Source: Dromaius novaehollandiae
Taxonomy: Eukaryota > Chordata > Aves > Casuariiformes > Dromaiidae
Assembly: GCF_036370855.1 (NCBI RefSeq)
Contig: NC_088102.1
Coordinates: forward strand, 36,059,835 to 36,123,834
Length of the DNA stretch: 64,000 nucleotides
Reading direction: 5' to 3'
The notes under the pieces were generated by a model, which saw only the letters and a program-made list of their open reading frames with translations, was not told the origin of the DNA and ran no database searches. Shown here piece after piece: positions 27,001 through 38,955 of the stretch. Both the position numbers and the translations under genes were made by a program. The first letter of the stretch is position 1; every line of letters starts with the position of its first letter.

Positions 27001-27704
27001 ACAGAGCTCTTGCTGGCACAGCACACTTCTATGAGATGAAAAGAACTATCACGAACAACCTAATGAAAGTGTGCACTCCTAAGGACTGCTATTTTAGAGC
27101 ATATATCCACATAGAAAAATCACTACAGACAATACGTGTCTTAAGCTTTAGTTCAATCAGATCATTTGGATGGTTTTATTATTTTTATGCATAAAAATCA
27201 AGTCTACAGTTATTTTTTGACTATAGCCATGGTGTCCAGTCACTGGATTCATCATCAAAATGTTAAACGAGCTCTAGTTTTCAATGTAGAAAATATGAGA
27301 AAATGAGATACTATCAGTTAGCTGATAATAGCAAAGCCAACTGCACGCGGCTATCAGCTCAAACAAAGTGTTCTTAGGTATCACCAACATTCATTTAATC
27401 TTTCTATTATTAGTGTTATCTTACTGGCTTAAAGGCCCTGCACACAAAAGCACTGAGAAAATACATAGCAAGTGTTATAAATGACCTATTTGGATGCTAT
27501 TACAAACTAAAACATATTTCGGTACCTGACACTTGCCAGAATCTACTTTCTTGAAATGTGAATTTTAAAGGAATGAAAATTAAATGAACAGAATGTTTTA
27601 AACAAGTTAACAAATGTCATATGCAAATAAACAAGTACTCATGACAATACATATATGAATGCAAGAGGATGTAAAATTAGAGAATGGAAGTTATTTTTAT
27701 TTCC

Positions 27705-27718
27705 TTTTTTTTTTTTTT
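27705..27718 (+). repeat. Poly(T) run (T14)
   Basis: Homopolymer tract in an AT-rich stretch. No associated element is recognised. Confidence 0.9.
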
Positions 27719-30179
27719 AATTATCAAACTGGAAAATACTGTATTTTGAAAACATGGCTTGACAAGAATAAGTAAGATACTGAGTATGAAAATTGAGTTT
27801 TTGAATTTTTAAAGACATGGAAATTCAGTTTTGAATGTGGTATCATAGGCTATGGGGATAATGGAAAGTTTTATTACAGTTCATGCAGATAGAATACAAT
27901 TTCAGGGCTGTTCATTTTACTTCTAAAAAACACACCACATAATAAAGCATATAACAATAGAAGGTAGAAAAGTGCTCAGAAATGAGGTACTCACAGAAAA
28001 AAGGAATTTTGTAATTTCAGACATTTATACTCCAAAGTTCAAAAAGGCTTTCCAAATAACTTTAAGGGTTTTTAGCAAATTATGAAGTATCAGAAATTTT
28101 GGAGCAGGTGCTGAAAATACTGTGTGTCTTGTTCTAGGAAGAAATGTACTCAAGAAAAATCTGTGTATCTCAAGGTGTATCTGTATATCTCTATATCATA
28201 AAGACTAAATTTCCACATTATTCTATTATTTTTGAGTTAGTTCTACACAAAAGAAATCTTACCACTTAAGAACTAACTTCATATATAAACACAGCAAATG
28301 AGAGAATACAGTGTGATATATTTTCCTTTTTATTTTTGATTGTTTTCAATTTCCAATTTGAAAACTTCGTACTCAGTACGACTACAGATTATTTAACATG
28401 GCTATAGTCTATCACTCTTAGATAGGAGCTTTTTGTCTGATAACAATGTTATACTTCAAAGATAATAAAAACAGACTCCTAGCAGATAGTTTTTCTCTAA
28501 TGTATTATTTGATTAACTTTCTTTAGCTAGTCACTAACCTTTTATTTGTAGGCTTTACGAACTCATGAAATTCAACAGACAACCTGGAAGCTGCATGTAA
28601 ATATTTCATTGTACGTTAACACAGTTTTCTATTCTATCATACCAGAAGGCAAAAACCCCTAAAAAACACTCCTACCGCCATCCCCCAACCGATCTTTCCT
28701 CAATGGTATGAGTTAAACAAGTAGTTCCAGGAGCAATGGAACCAATGAAACTTAGTCTACTATGGATCTGTATTATAGAGTTAGTTCCCAGGTGGATTCA
28801 TTAATGTTTAATAAGGGTTGAGTTCATGATACAGCCTTTCTGTCCTTGGAAGGCTAATAGGGTCACACTTCTCCATTTAGTCACATATTTTTACTGCAAT
28901 TTTAGGAGCTTAGTATCTTAGGACCTCTAACTCCATCACATTTACTCAAAATTGGCCAGTGCATTAAAAAATTACTGGCAGGGGAACAAACAACAGGCAG
29001 TAGGATCACATAAGCTTTGTTTCCTTTACCTCTTCTCTAAATTAGAAAATGTCACATTTTTAACATAGGATTTGGCTATGCAATTTTTTTAGATGGTTTA
29101 AATAGTAGTATAGACATCTTAAATCCTTTCAAAACAATCTTCAGAACACTTGCTTCCATGCGGTCTTAATCATGCTTCCCTGAACCAGCCCTTACAAGTT
29201 TATTTTCCTTTGCAGTGGTACAAAAATTGTTTTTAAACTAAGAAACCCACATCCAATGATGAAAACGTACAAACGTTTCTATCATACAAAGGGTCTCTGT
29301 GCAGTCTTGGCAAGTTAACTTCAACCAAGTTTTCCGATATGTAATTGTGACTATTACTTACCAACCTATATCTTACGTACAGGGCAAGGACTAATTAATA
29401 TTAAACATGAAGAAAATAAGCATTGTAAAATGTTTAGTATTTTTTATGTTACTGAAGCATAACAAAGTACAGACCTTTGTGTACGTACACACACACACAC
29501 TCTACATCAGAACACACTCAAGCAAGACAGTGTTTATTATCATAGGTAATAAAAACCTAGGAAATTGTTTCTTTTAAAACTGATAATGTTGTCTGTAAAT
29601 TTGCCAGAAAAAGTGTTGAAGGTCATTTACCAGAACATTAGAACTAACTACAAAAAAAGAACTTTTTATACATATTTTCTCAACTCTCTCAACATATATC
29701 TGTATTTCTTAATATGATGCTTTTACTGTATTATAATTATTCCAATTAAATTATTATAGACTGCATTCTATTAAGATGCAGTTTAGCCAGAATTAATCTC
29801 TCATCCTCCCATACTTGTGGCTCCAGAAAATAAATAGTTTTTAAAGCCTGTTAGTGCTTAAACACTATAGACATATATTATAGTTTTAATTGCTTTTTAA
29901 TAAACTCCTATAGTGTTGTGGTCTAATTCCAAATGTGTTTTTGCAGATTAATCTCTTTGAGATGACTAACTGTATCTAAACAGTTTACAGAACTGGAAAA
30001 TTAGTTCTAATCCTTTCAAACAGAACAAGGTTAAATCCAATCTGTTCTGTGTTTGGGAAAATTAACTATCCAGATTTACTATAACTACAATCTTCTGTTG
30101 TAAGCAGAAGTAAAAACATTAAGGATCAGCACATTTTCAAATCAAGGACAATACATTTGAATGCATGATGAATGACTGT

Positions 30180-31390
30180 TATTACCAATGGGAAGCAGGT
30201 CTTCTCAAAAATGCGTGATCGATGTAAATACCAAAACAATATGTTAATTGGATGGTGAGCCAACAGCTAATCTGGTGGGTAAAGAATAGGTAATTATAGA
30301 AACAGAATGAAACTAATTTCAGAAAAGCTTGTGAAACTGGTGGCCTGAAAAGTTTTAGGAGAGAAAAGCCATAGCATTGCCTCCTCCTGTGGGATGCTAA
30401 CAATGATTTATGAAGCTAAAGCCATTTCTGCTGATTGAGCTCAGGAAAGATTGGTTTCGCATGATCAGCTAACGCACAGCAAGGCGTGGAGTGTAGTGGC
30501 CCCACATGTTTGAACACACTAGGACATGCTCTTCTAGGTGATCCACAGGGTGGGGGTGCTTTTTCTTTTTTAAAAAAAGCTGCTGCTTTGCTTTCCATAC
30601 CTTTCCCCCTCATTAGGATACACTCCTTCTGCAAAGTAAGCCACTTCTGGTGGTCGGGAGCAAAGTCTCATTGTAAACGCACAGCAGGATAGTGGCAAAG
30701 CTGAGATTAATTCTCCATAGATTTATATAGACCTTTCTCACTGTTGATTGCTTGTACGGTTTCAAAGGTGCGCATGTTGCCTTTTTTTATTGCTGGTTAC
30801 TCACTTTATTCCAGCATATGGTGGTTGGCGCCATGACACAAAGTGAACATTTTATACCAGAATTAAAGTGGATATTTGACAGTTTCTGTCAGAAAGTTCA
30901 GAGCAAGGAATTTGTGAGACAAGATTTATTGCATATTTTATATGGGACACATCTGTTTCTTTGCTACGTTTTTGTTTAAATAAAAGAAGCAATGAAGGTT
31001 CTTTAAGAAACAAAGACTGTCAATAAAAAGCATGAATAGAAAAACTGCATTATTGAGAAAGAGTTTAATCATTCTGACCTTCTAAAAATGTGCTGCTTGG
31101 AAGTATGACAGTCACCTTCCCCCTTTTTGTTCTGCCATACAGACACAGGGGGGAGGGGGACCTCAAGCCCAGACTGATTATCAAATACATGGCTACCTCT
31201 GTTTAAAGGAAAAGCAAATCACAATGAAAACAAAGTCAAAACTCACTGCTGGTATTAGACATTTATACTGAAAGGTAAGTGCAGTGAAGTATTACGGTAC
31301 CTTTTGGCTGTTATTCATTTTTATAATTGCTGTAACTGCACTTCAGTGAAGTGTGCCAAATGAATACTCCTTGTTTTGAAAATTTCTTAT
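30180..31390. promoter_or_regulatory. Candidate conserved non-coding block (possible enhancer)
   Basis: This stretch is denser in G+C and CpG than its surroundings and has complex sequence without repeats. Examples are GGTTTCGCATGATCAGC near 30453, AACGCACAGCAAGGCGTGG near 30471, GGTGGTCGGGAGC near 30649 and GGTGCGCATGTTGCC near 30768. The block ends with a homeodomain-rich segment (TTATTCATTTTTATAATTGC near 31312) and the palindrome CACTTCAGTGAAGTG at 31339-31353. In mammals the 3' introns of FMN1 house limb enhancers of GREM1, so a regulatory role is plausible. This is inference from texture and locus, not measured conservation. Confidence 0.35.
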
Positions 31391-32019
31391 ACAACTGCAG
31401 ACCAGGTATACAGCAAACTTCTTCACATTGCTCTACTAGCATCTCTGATACTGATATAGAAGGCTGGCCTCTGGTTCAGTATTTTAGTCTTCATTATGTT
31501 TGGAAAAAAAAAACCCCTTTCTAGCTGCCTAAGATTTCATTAAGTAATTAACTTTGATTTGGAAAATAATAAAATCATTAGTAATATAAAAATGTGCTTG
31601 CATGCATATCCACTATAGATTGGAGTATAGTTCAAATGTATTGAAAAGTATGAAGGGAAAATCTACAGAATAAAATGTAAAATTCTGTAACATAGCTGAA
31701 ATAAAATTATCTTTTTCTTCTCCACCCTATTAATAAGCTTATTGTTATTACAAAATTTTTTTTTATTATTCTTTAATGAATACTGTATTCCTAGAAGGAT
31801 CCTTTTTAAGAAAAAAGAATGGTGTGCAAGCGACAAGAGAGAGAAATTATTCTAATGGTTTCAGTCATACCTGGCTCAGGCCCTTTGTGCAAAATTAGAG
31901 GTACAGAAACACATTAAACACACACACTGATTACTGCACTGGTAACATTATAGATAGTCAAAACAAATAGATTTTATAAAGCAGTTTTGCCTTTTAGCAT
32001 GTATAAACTTTAACTTTTA

Positions 32020-32290
32020 TGTGCTTGTTTGGCCAGTGAAGCTACGCTGCTGTGTCTGGTCCGATTTGCTTGCCAGCTCTGCAGCAGAACTCTCTGCTGC
32101 CCCATTCCATTCCAGAGATGGCAATGCTTGGGGGTGGGCATCTTCAGACCCTACCTAGTCTTTTCAAGAGGAAAGATTTTAAACACATGCTTTGTACAAT
32201 TACTTATATCCCAAATTATGCTCTACGGTAGCTGCAAAGAAGTTCTATTTATTTTTAGACTCTTTCGAAGTAGCTGACTTTGGACAAAGC
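32020..32290. promoter_or_regulatory. Candidate non-coding element
   Basis: A short, locally GC-richer and CpG-containing segment (GAAGCTACGCTGCTGTG, GTCCGATTTGCTTGCC, and a near-direct repeat of CTCTGCAGCAGAACTCTCTGC) stands out within AT-rich intron. An 82-residue chance ORF covers it but resembles no protein I know. It is listed as a possible regulatory element on composition alone. Confidence 0.2.
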
Positions 32291-35200
32291 TTAGATAGTT
32301 AAAAAATCCTGACACTAATACAATGTTTAGGTTGATTTATATGCTCTGATAGAAATACAATTCCAATTCCATTCATACATCTATTAAGAGAAAAAAAACT
32401 ACTGACTTCTCCTCTGGTACACTGACACAAAGAAGCACTGTAAGTGCTCAGGAAAAAACATTCCTATAAGAATGGAAATCACACAAAACAAAGGTATTTA
32501 GCAGGATCACAAAATCAGATAAATTATTTTTAAGTTTCAGTACTAGGCTGAAAACTCCTGGAATTAGGATACTCCTGTTGGAATTTAAAGCCTCACAACA
32601 AAGCTATTTGTAGTTTTGAAGAGTGCTGAACATCAAGCATGAAAGGTCATGCCGGACGTGACTCAGAAGCAGCCTAGTGTCTGTGAAGGAAAAAATACAG
32701 AAATGCAAGAAAGTCCAGGGAAATGATATGATCATAATTTTATAAACAGCAAGCCTTCAAGCCTAAGCAAAATTGCCAGGACAAAGTCACTGAAATTGCA
32801 TTCCAGTGCAAGGTATTTTAAATATCTTGCCCTGGCATCTGAATTATTTAGTCACAAAAAAATCACAGCAGAGGATGAAGAGATTGCAGAGGAAGCTAAA
32901 GTGACCTTCGGAAATCAGGGACGCTTCTTGGATTTAGAAGAAGTCTGTCTTTTATGGTAATTGTAATCTTACCACACTGTTTCATCCACATCTTTTTACT
33001 CTGTCATTCTCCAATTGTGAGAGCTTAGTAGCAATCTCGTACTTTGTCTTTTAACTAGCTTCAAAAGTCTCAGAATTACCCTAAGAACGTTGTGATGGTT
33101 GTTTTTGTTCTCAGAATAAATAGTTCTACTACACCCTACTCAACAAATTTGAGTGTCAAATTTATTTGTCTTTCTGTCTTTGAAAGAAACTTCTTTTTGA
33201 TGGCTACTTCATGTCTGGTGTACAGACTTTATCTGTTATTGTTGCTTAACAAAGAAAACCATAGCTTACACCATTATAGATCCTAATCCAGAGAGCTACA
33301 TTTTCCTGCTCAAATTTTCAGCAACACATATTTGTATCAATCCCTCATGAAAAACTTTAAAATAGGATATTCATTTGTCTACACAGGTAACAAATATGGT
33401 TGAGAAAAATGATCAACAAACCGAAAGCAGGAAATGGTACAGTGAAAGGTATTTCCAAACTTGATCCATAGGTATGGTCTGAAATTACAGAAGTCAGGGA
33501 CAAACATAAGGAGAGAGTGACCAGTATGATAGTAGGTATGAAAGTCTTCTGAGAACAAGTGTGTTCAAGCCCTTTGTTATTTAAATAAGCACATTAATCT
33601 CCTTTATCCTGTCCTTTCTAATTCGTGACTCCACTCTTTCCTTGCAATAATTCATTCCATCCATGTAAGCAACTTGTTCATAGGAAATATAATCTAAAAT
33701 AATTAATCAGCAAGTATCCTGATTTCTTGTCAAGGAAAGCTTTCAGAGGGATTTAAATTCTATTAGTACAATGACTTTCAATATCAGCATAAATAGGATG
33801 TTATAAGCCCAGGATGTGCCATGGAAGGGATAGTAGAGCAAATCCAGATAAACTGCATGCTAACATGGAGTTGCAAATCAGTGCAGAGAATAGTCAGACG
33901 CAGGAAGATACTAAATAGATAAACTGGAGATTGTGCAGGAAATTCAATACAATACAGTAAAGAAGAAGAAAGCAGCTGGACTAAAAGAAGAACCTAATAG
34001 GATACCTATGGAAATGCAACACATATGACCTAAGATTCAGTTTGCTTATAGGTCTGTGATATGAGTACTGGAAGAAATCCACAGTAATTGAACAGAAAAT
34101 AAGGGTGTTGACAAGAATTTAAGAAAAAATGTTAGATTCCAGACAAGCTAACAGTGATTATAATAAAGGTATCAATAATTCTAGGTATACATTTTATAAC
34201 TATCACATATGTCATCATTTTTGGTATTAAATCAAGGGTAGTAATACTAACATTCATTTTGTCACTCAGTTGCCATTAACAGGAAATCCTCCTCTGTTAT
34301 GTAATGCCAATGATTTCATGTCAGCCATCATAATTCAGTGTAACACAGACAATCCAATTCAGAAAAAGCTGGAAAGAACTGTGGTCTCTGAAATTCTTTC
34401 CCTGTCTTCTAACAGAGGATGACCTATTGCACATTTAATTAGAAGTGCTCCTAAATTACATTCATATTCCACATTCTAATGGCATTTAACCCTTCAATTT
34501 TTATAGCAATTCATGGTTATAGTGGAACTGATTATAGCAATCGGATGTATGCCTGTCTCAAAAACAATCAATTGAAAATTTTCTCAAAAGTCATATTTTT
34601 AACTAACATCAATTTTCAGAACTTTGATGCTGGTAATTCTTCTGCTAGTATAGGAAGAAACATGTTCATTTCAGAGCAAACTCTTGTTCTTTGAATCAGC
34701 TCCCTGTGTCAATATTGCATTAGTTAGAGGCATATGGATGCAATCACATTCCAGGACACCTTATTTGGTGTCTTATGGACTGAGGCTATTGTCTAACTGT
34801 AAAATCTCCGAGTACCGCAGCAATAAGGATTTCTGCTTTGCAGGCTCATGCCAATTTATGTAAATCACTCTTTCATCTGTTTAAATACACTGATCTTTGA
34901 ATGATGAAAACAGTTATGACTGTCACAAACAGTTTGAAAGATTAAAGTAATTCTGCTGCTGGCATATAAAACAGCGTTCCACATCTAAACACAAACTTCG
35001 CAAGGTCTGTAATGTCATTGCTGGGAAGGATAAAAAGTTTTAAGCAAACATTATCATTGCAAGGAAGTATGACATATTTTTCATGTTTGACACTGGACAT
35101 AAATATCCTCCCACACTGTTTAATGTGAGAACTGCATATGTGTGGCAGAGATAATAAAACATCTCAGTGAAAACAAATGAAGGGGAAAAAAGAGTTATGA

Positions 35201-37222
35201 TATGTAGAACAGAAAATAAAGCTTTGAAGTTGAAAGTCTTCACATTTGCACAGTTTATTCACAAAATGGAGAATCAGTATTGATATGCAAACCAAACAGT
35301 CACAGAGTCAGCAATAGCATCTGGTATCTTGTAGAACTGGTTACCTTCACAGAGAAATGTCTTCTGGTTGACAGAAGCAGCTTCATAATTGCAGGTAACA
35401 GAAAATGAGGGCAGCTATGAGATTCTTGTAAATACTATTGCTCTTCTGCTGTTTTTTCACATACCACATTTAAAAGGGCAAATGTGATTGAAATTCAGTG
35501 CTTTTTAAAAATTATTCTTGATTTTCTTGCTTTGCTTATTCAGCACTAAAAGGTTCAAGAGCTTTACAAATAAAAGGGAGCACAAGTACCGTGATCCAAT
35601 ATATAGATTAAGGCAGACAAATACAATACTAGTTTAAAGACAATTATGTGAGTAGTCCATATGCAGTTTTAGAATATTTTTTCTAAGACTTCATGATATC
35701 TTCCTTACTATTAATATTAATTAGAAGGGCTATATTTTTATTATAAAGAATCAAGAATTTTAAATATTTTGCAGGGTTTTTTGATATTTTAGGTAAGTAA
35801 AGTACAGGCAATCTATACCAAACTGCTGTGCATAAGGACTTTAAACATAATTTCTACATCTGTTTTTAAAACAACAGTATAATGTCAGAGTGTTAAAGAA
35901 AATAAGTACCAGTGTAAATTTCTTCCTAATTTTTGACTGTATTAAAATTTATAAGGATATCTCCAATTAGTAGTGAGAGAGAAGCACAAAATTTTGTTGT
36001 ATTTTAAAAGTGGTACTGATAATGGTTTCTTTGAGTATTCTTGACTTCTGGTTTACCAATGAGTGATGTTCGCATCCTACTTTATACTTCAAATATTGTT
36101 TTGATTGCTCAAGCACTAGAATTTTGAGTGAAAAGACTTTTGCTTGCTTTAATGTAAGAAAGTCCTACATTCAAATCAAATAGATAAGTGGACTATAAAC
36201 TAAGAAAGGAAGGATACTTCCCCTAGGTCAGTACAAAGAGTACTACTACGAGCTAAACACAATAAATAACCACGTATGAGTATCTGCAGCATAAGAACCA
36301 CATTCAAGACAAGGAATATGTATATACTCAAGAAAAACTAGGAAATAATTGACAAGAAACAGAAACACTACCAGCTGAAATATACCACAGTAGAGTTAAG
36401 AAAGAAGCTAGTCTGGTAAATTTCTTATATGAATGCTACTATAAAATGGCATATTCTGTATCAGTAAGCAAGTAAATGGAAAGAAGTGAAGTTGGGTGAA
36501 AACAAAGGTAAGCTGGTAATGAGTAATGCGATAATATAGTTCTCTGAGTAAGGATATTAGGAAAGAAAAACAAAAATAATCAACATATTTTCCTGGATAC
36601 TTGTTTGAAATCAAGGTCTAAATGATTCTGGCTTTTAATGATTTGTTTTGAAAAAAGTCAAATATACGTCAACAAGGTTCCAAGTTATGTAGAAGGAACT
36701 CTATATCTAAAAATCAGAGATTCAAAATAAGGAATCAATATTTTGTCTTCTTACCACTGAACAAATGAGCAAGAAAATATAGAATTGCAGTAACCAATGA
36801 GCATTTGTTACTTAAATTTAAATAGAAATTATTTTTCTTAAAGTAAAATTATCAAGGTGGAACTGACACAGAGGCATGAATGCATGGAAACATGAATGAG
36901 ACAGGAAGAAACAGTTCTATATGAGGTTGTAGTGAACCGGATCAGACAATTCATGTGGAATTGCTTTACACATTTGAGAAGGCCAGGAGGTACCTATCTG
37001 CCTTTTCAGGTACCCAAGTATCCTACAGAATCAGACAACTCTTCCTATTTTTCATGTCATAGGATGTAGGACTTTTGATCAGTACACTTGTGTATTCTTT
37101 TTCCATGACATTGCTTATTTTCTTGGCATATACCCCTGAGAATAATATAAAACAGAAAGTAGTTAACACATAGGTGAAGGGTCCTAGCCTTAATAGAATT
37201 TATTTCTTATTTTCTTTCCCAG

Positions 37223-37411
37223 TGGACTATCTCGACAATCCTCTATGGTGCAATCAAACAGGCAAACGAGGAAGCGTGGAACAAAGCTCCTGTTCTGCAC
37301 CAGAAGTACAATGAAAGGCGCCACAGACTGGATGCATGCCCAGTCATTTACTGCAACCTGGCTAAAATTATAAAGAAGAAATCACTTAGCAGTAACACTC
37401 AGATTTACTGA
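37223..37411 (+). other. Exon-like open segment on the opposite strand
   Basis: A textbook pyrimidine tract and acceptor (TTTCTTATTTTCTTTCCCAG, ending at 37222) is followed by 62 open codons and a TGA at 37409-37411. The peptide starts WTISTILYGAIKQANEEAWN and includes HQKYNERRHRLDACPVIYC. Its composition looks protein-like and the segment has several CpGs (CTCGAC, AACGAG, AGCGTGG, GGCGCC), unlike its AT-rich surroundings. There is no in-frame ATG before the upstream stop at about 37175, so it would need an upstream exon. I do not recognise the family. Alternatives are a terminal exon of an antisense transcript, a gene relic, or a conserved non-coding element that is open by chance; part of the other strand is open too. 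Confidence 0.3.
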
Positions 37412-38749
37412 CATTTCCCACGTGGTTGCTAACCTTGTCTGAAAAAACAGACAGAATGCTGCAGCATAGTTTGGTCTGCTATCCTATTTTTCTAGTACAG
37501 CCTCATGACCCAGACTACATGACTAGCAGAATGCTGATCTCTTATGTCGTGTAAGAGATATAGGAACTTTTGGCAAAGCAAAGTTTCCCAAGTTCCAGGC
37601 TAGCATTCTAACTACAAGACAATTTCTTCTATTATGGGATTAACCTCAGCAAATCTGCACTATTTGATAGATCCCTCCCCATCTATCTTGCCCCTGCTAC
37701 CTTGGGCACTTCAGTGGATCATGTGCCTTTCCCAAATAGATTTTCTTTCTACTAATAATGATTTTCAAAAACTGTTTTGTCCTGACATCAGACTACTTGC
37801 TTCCCAGACCCTGCTGTAAACTAAATTAATTCCTTTAATCACAAAGTCTCCATCATCAAGACGTTTTATTCTTAGAGAATTGAAAAGAAGCTCCTCCTCT
37901 GCTAACTGCAAAGAAGCCTAAAGACTTTCTGATTTACACATTCCAGTATGTGAGAGAAGAAATGGAGCCCACAGTAGAGTTCTTAAATACTTTCTGACCT
38001 GGAACCAACAAAGGGGATTTCGGGACCAGTTTTTCCAAGATCCTGGATTTATTTGCATTATATATTCCCACATTTATGACAATGGACGGACAATATGAGA
38101 TAATCAAGTGGGGAAATGAGAAATATATGCTATCAAGGCTAGTCACCCTCTCCTGTCGCCATCTACTTTCAGATTTCTATTATTCTTGGGAGAATGCACC
38201 AACACACTAAAAAGAGTCATGAAAAACTAACACCAGTGGCTACCAGCCAGCATCCCTTGTAGTGAGCTTCATAGCTGCAGTAACAAAACACTCTTCTCCT
38301 TTTCAAAGTACAGTATTTTGTTACTAAATGTTTCTCATATTAGTCTAACTATTCTAATTTTTTTGTGATAGCCTTGTATTCAAAGAGTAGGTTTTTTCCC
38401 AAGCAATTCTGAGCAAGAATTTTATAAATTAAAGAGCATTCCAAACCAATCACTAATTTCATGATTTCAAAGTTCATTTTGCATGTCAAGACAATTTAAA
38501 AGCAAAAAATAGTGAAAATATTTTTGGAAAAAAACCCAACCAATAATTCCACTGGAAATACATCAGGTGTATAGTAATTTTTAGATCTCCATATTCTAGT
38601 AAAATTAGTATAATTTGTTGCATGTAATAAAATTAAACTTATTAATAATTATTTCTACTTTTGGAATAATCTAAGCCCATTTCAAAAAACATGTGCATAT
38701 GAAATAGAGAAATGAAGCATTAGCACATTTTCCACATGAAGTCTTTCAT

Positions 38750-38955
38750 CAAGGAACCACAAAACACTTTACAAAGATTATCTTCCACTACAAAAAATAG
38801 CAAGAATCATTATTTAATATTCTATGTACTGGAAAATTGAAGCCTAAAGAGATTAACCAACTACTCTAGCATCAGATGTCAAGCAGCTAAACTGGGAATA
38901 GAAGCTAAGGGTTCTGGCACCTAATTCCCTCTTCAAGGCACTAGGCTACATTGCA
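38750..38955 (-). mobile_element. Ancient MIR-like SINE relic
   Basis: The order ACACTTTACAAAGATTAT, GAAAATTGAAGCCTAAAGAG, ATTAACCAACT, CAAGCAGCTAAACTGGGAATAG, then GGGTTCTGGCACCTAATTCC follows the antisense of amniote MIR-type SINEs. The family pattern there is ...GAAACTGAGGCACAGAGAGGTTAAG..., CACAGC, TGGGAATAGAACCCAGG. The element is therefore on the minus strand. It is strongly diverged and carries no open reading frame. Confidence 0.6.

Noticed and set aside
29850..29925. Inverted repeat AACACTATAG / CTATAGTGTT
   Set aside because: The arms are only 10 bp with a spacer of about 45 bp, which is expected by chance in AT-rich sequence of this length.
30646..30656. GLI binding site as proof of a GREM1 limb enhancer
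   Set aside because: GACCACCAG differs from the GLI consensus, and single short motifs are common by chance. Mentioned only as context for the candidate block.
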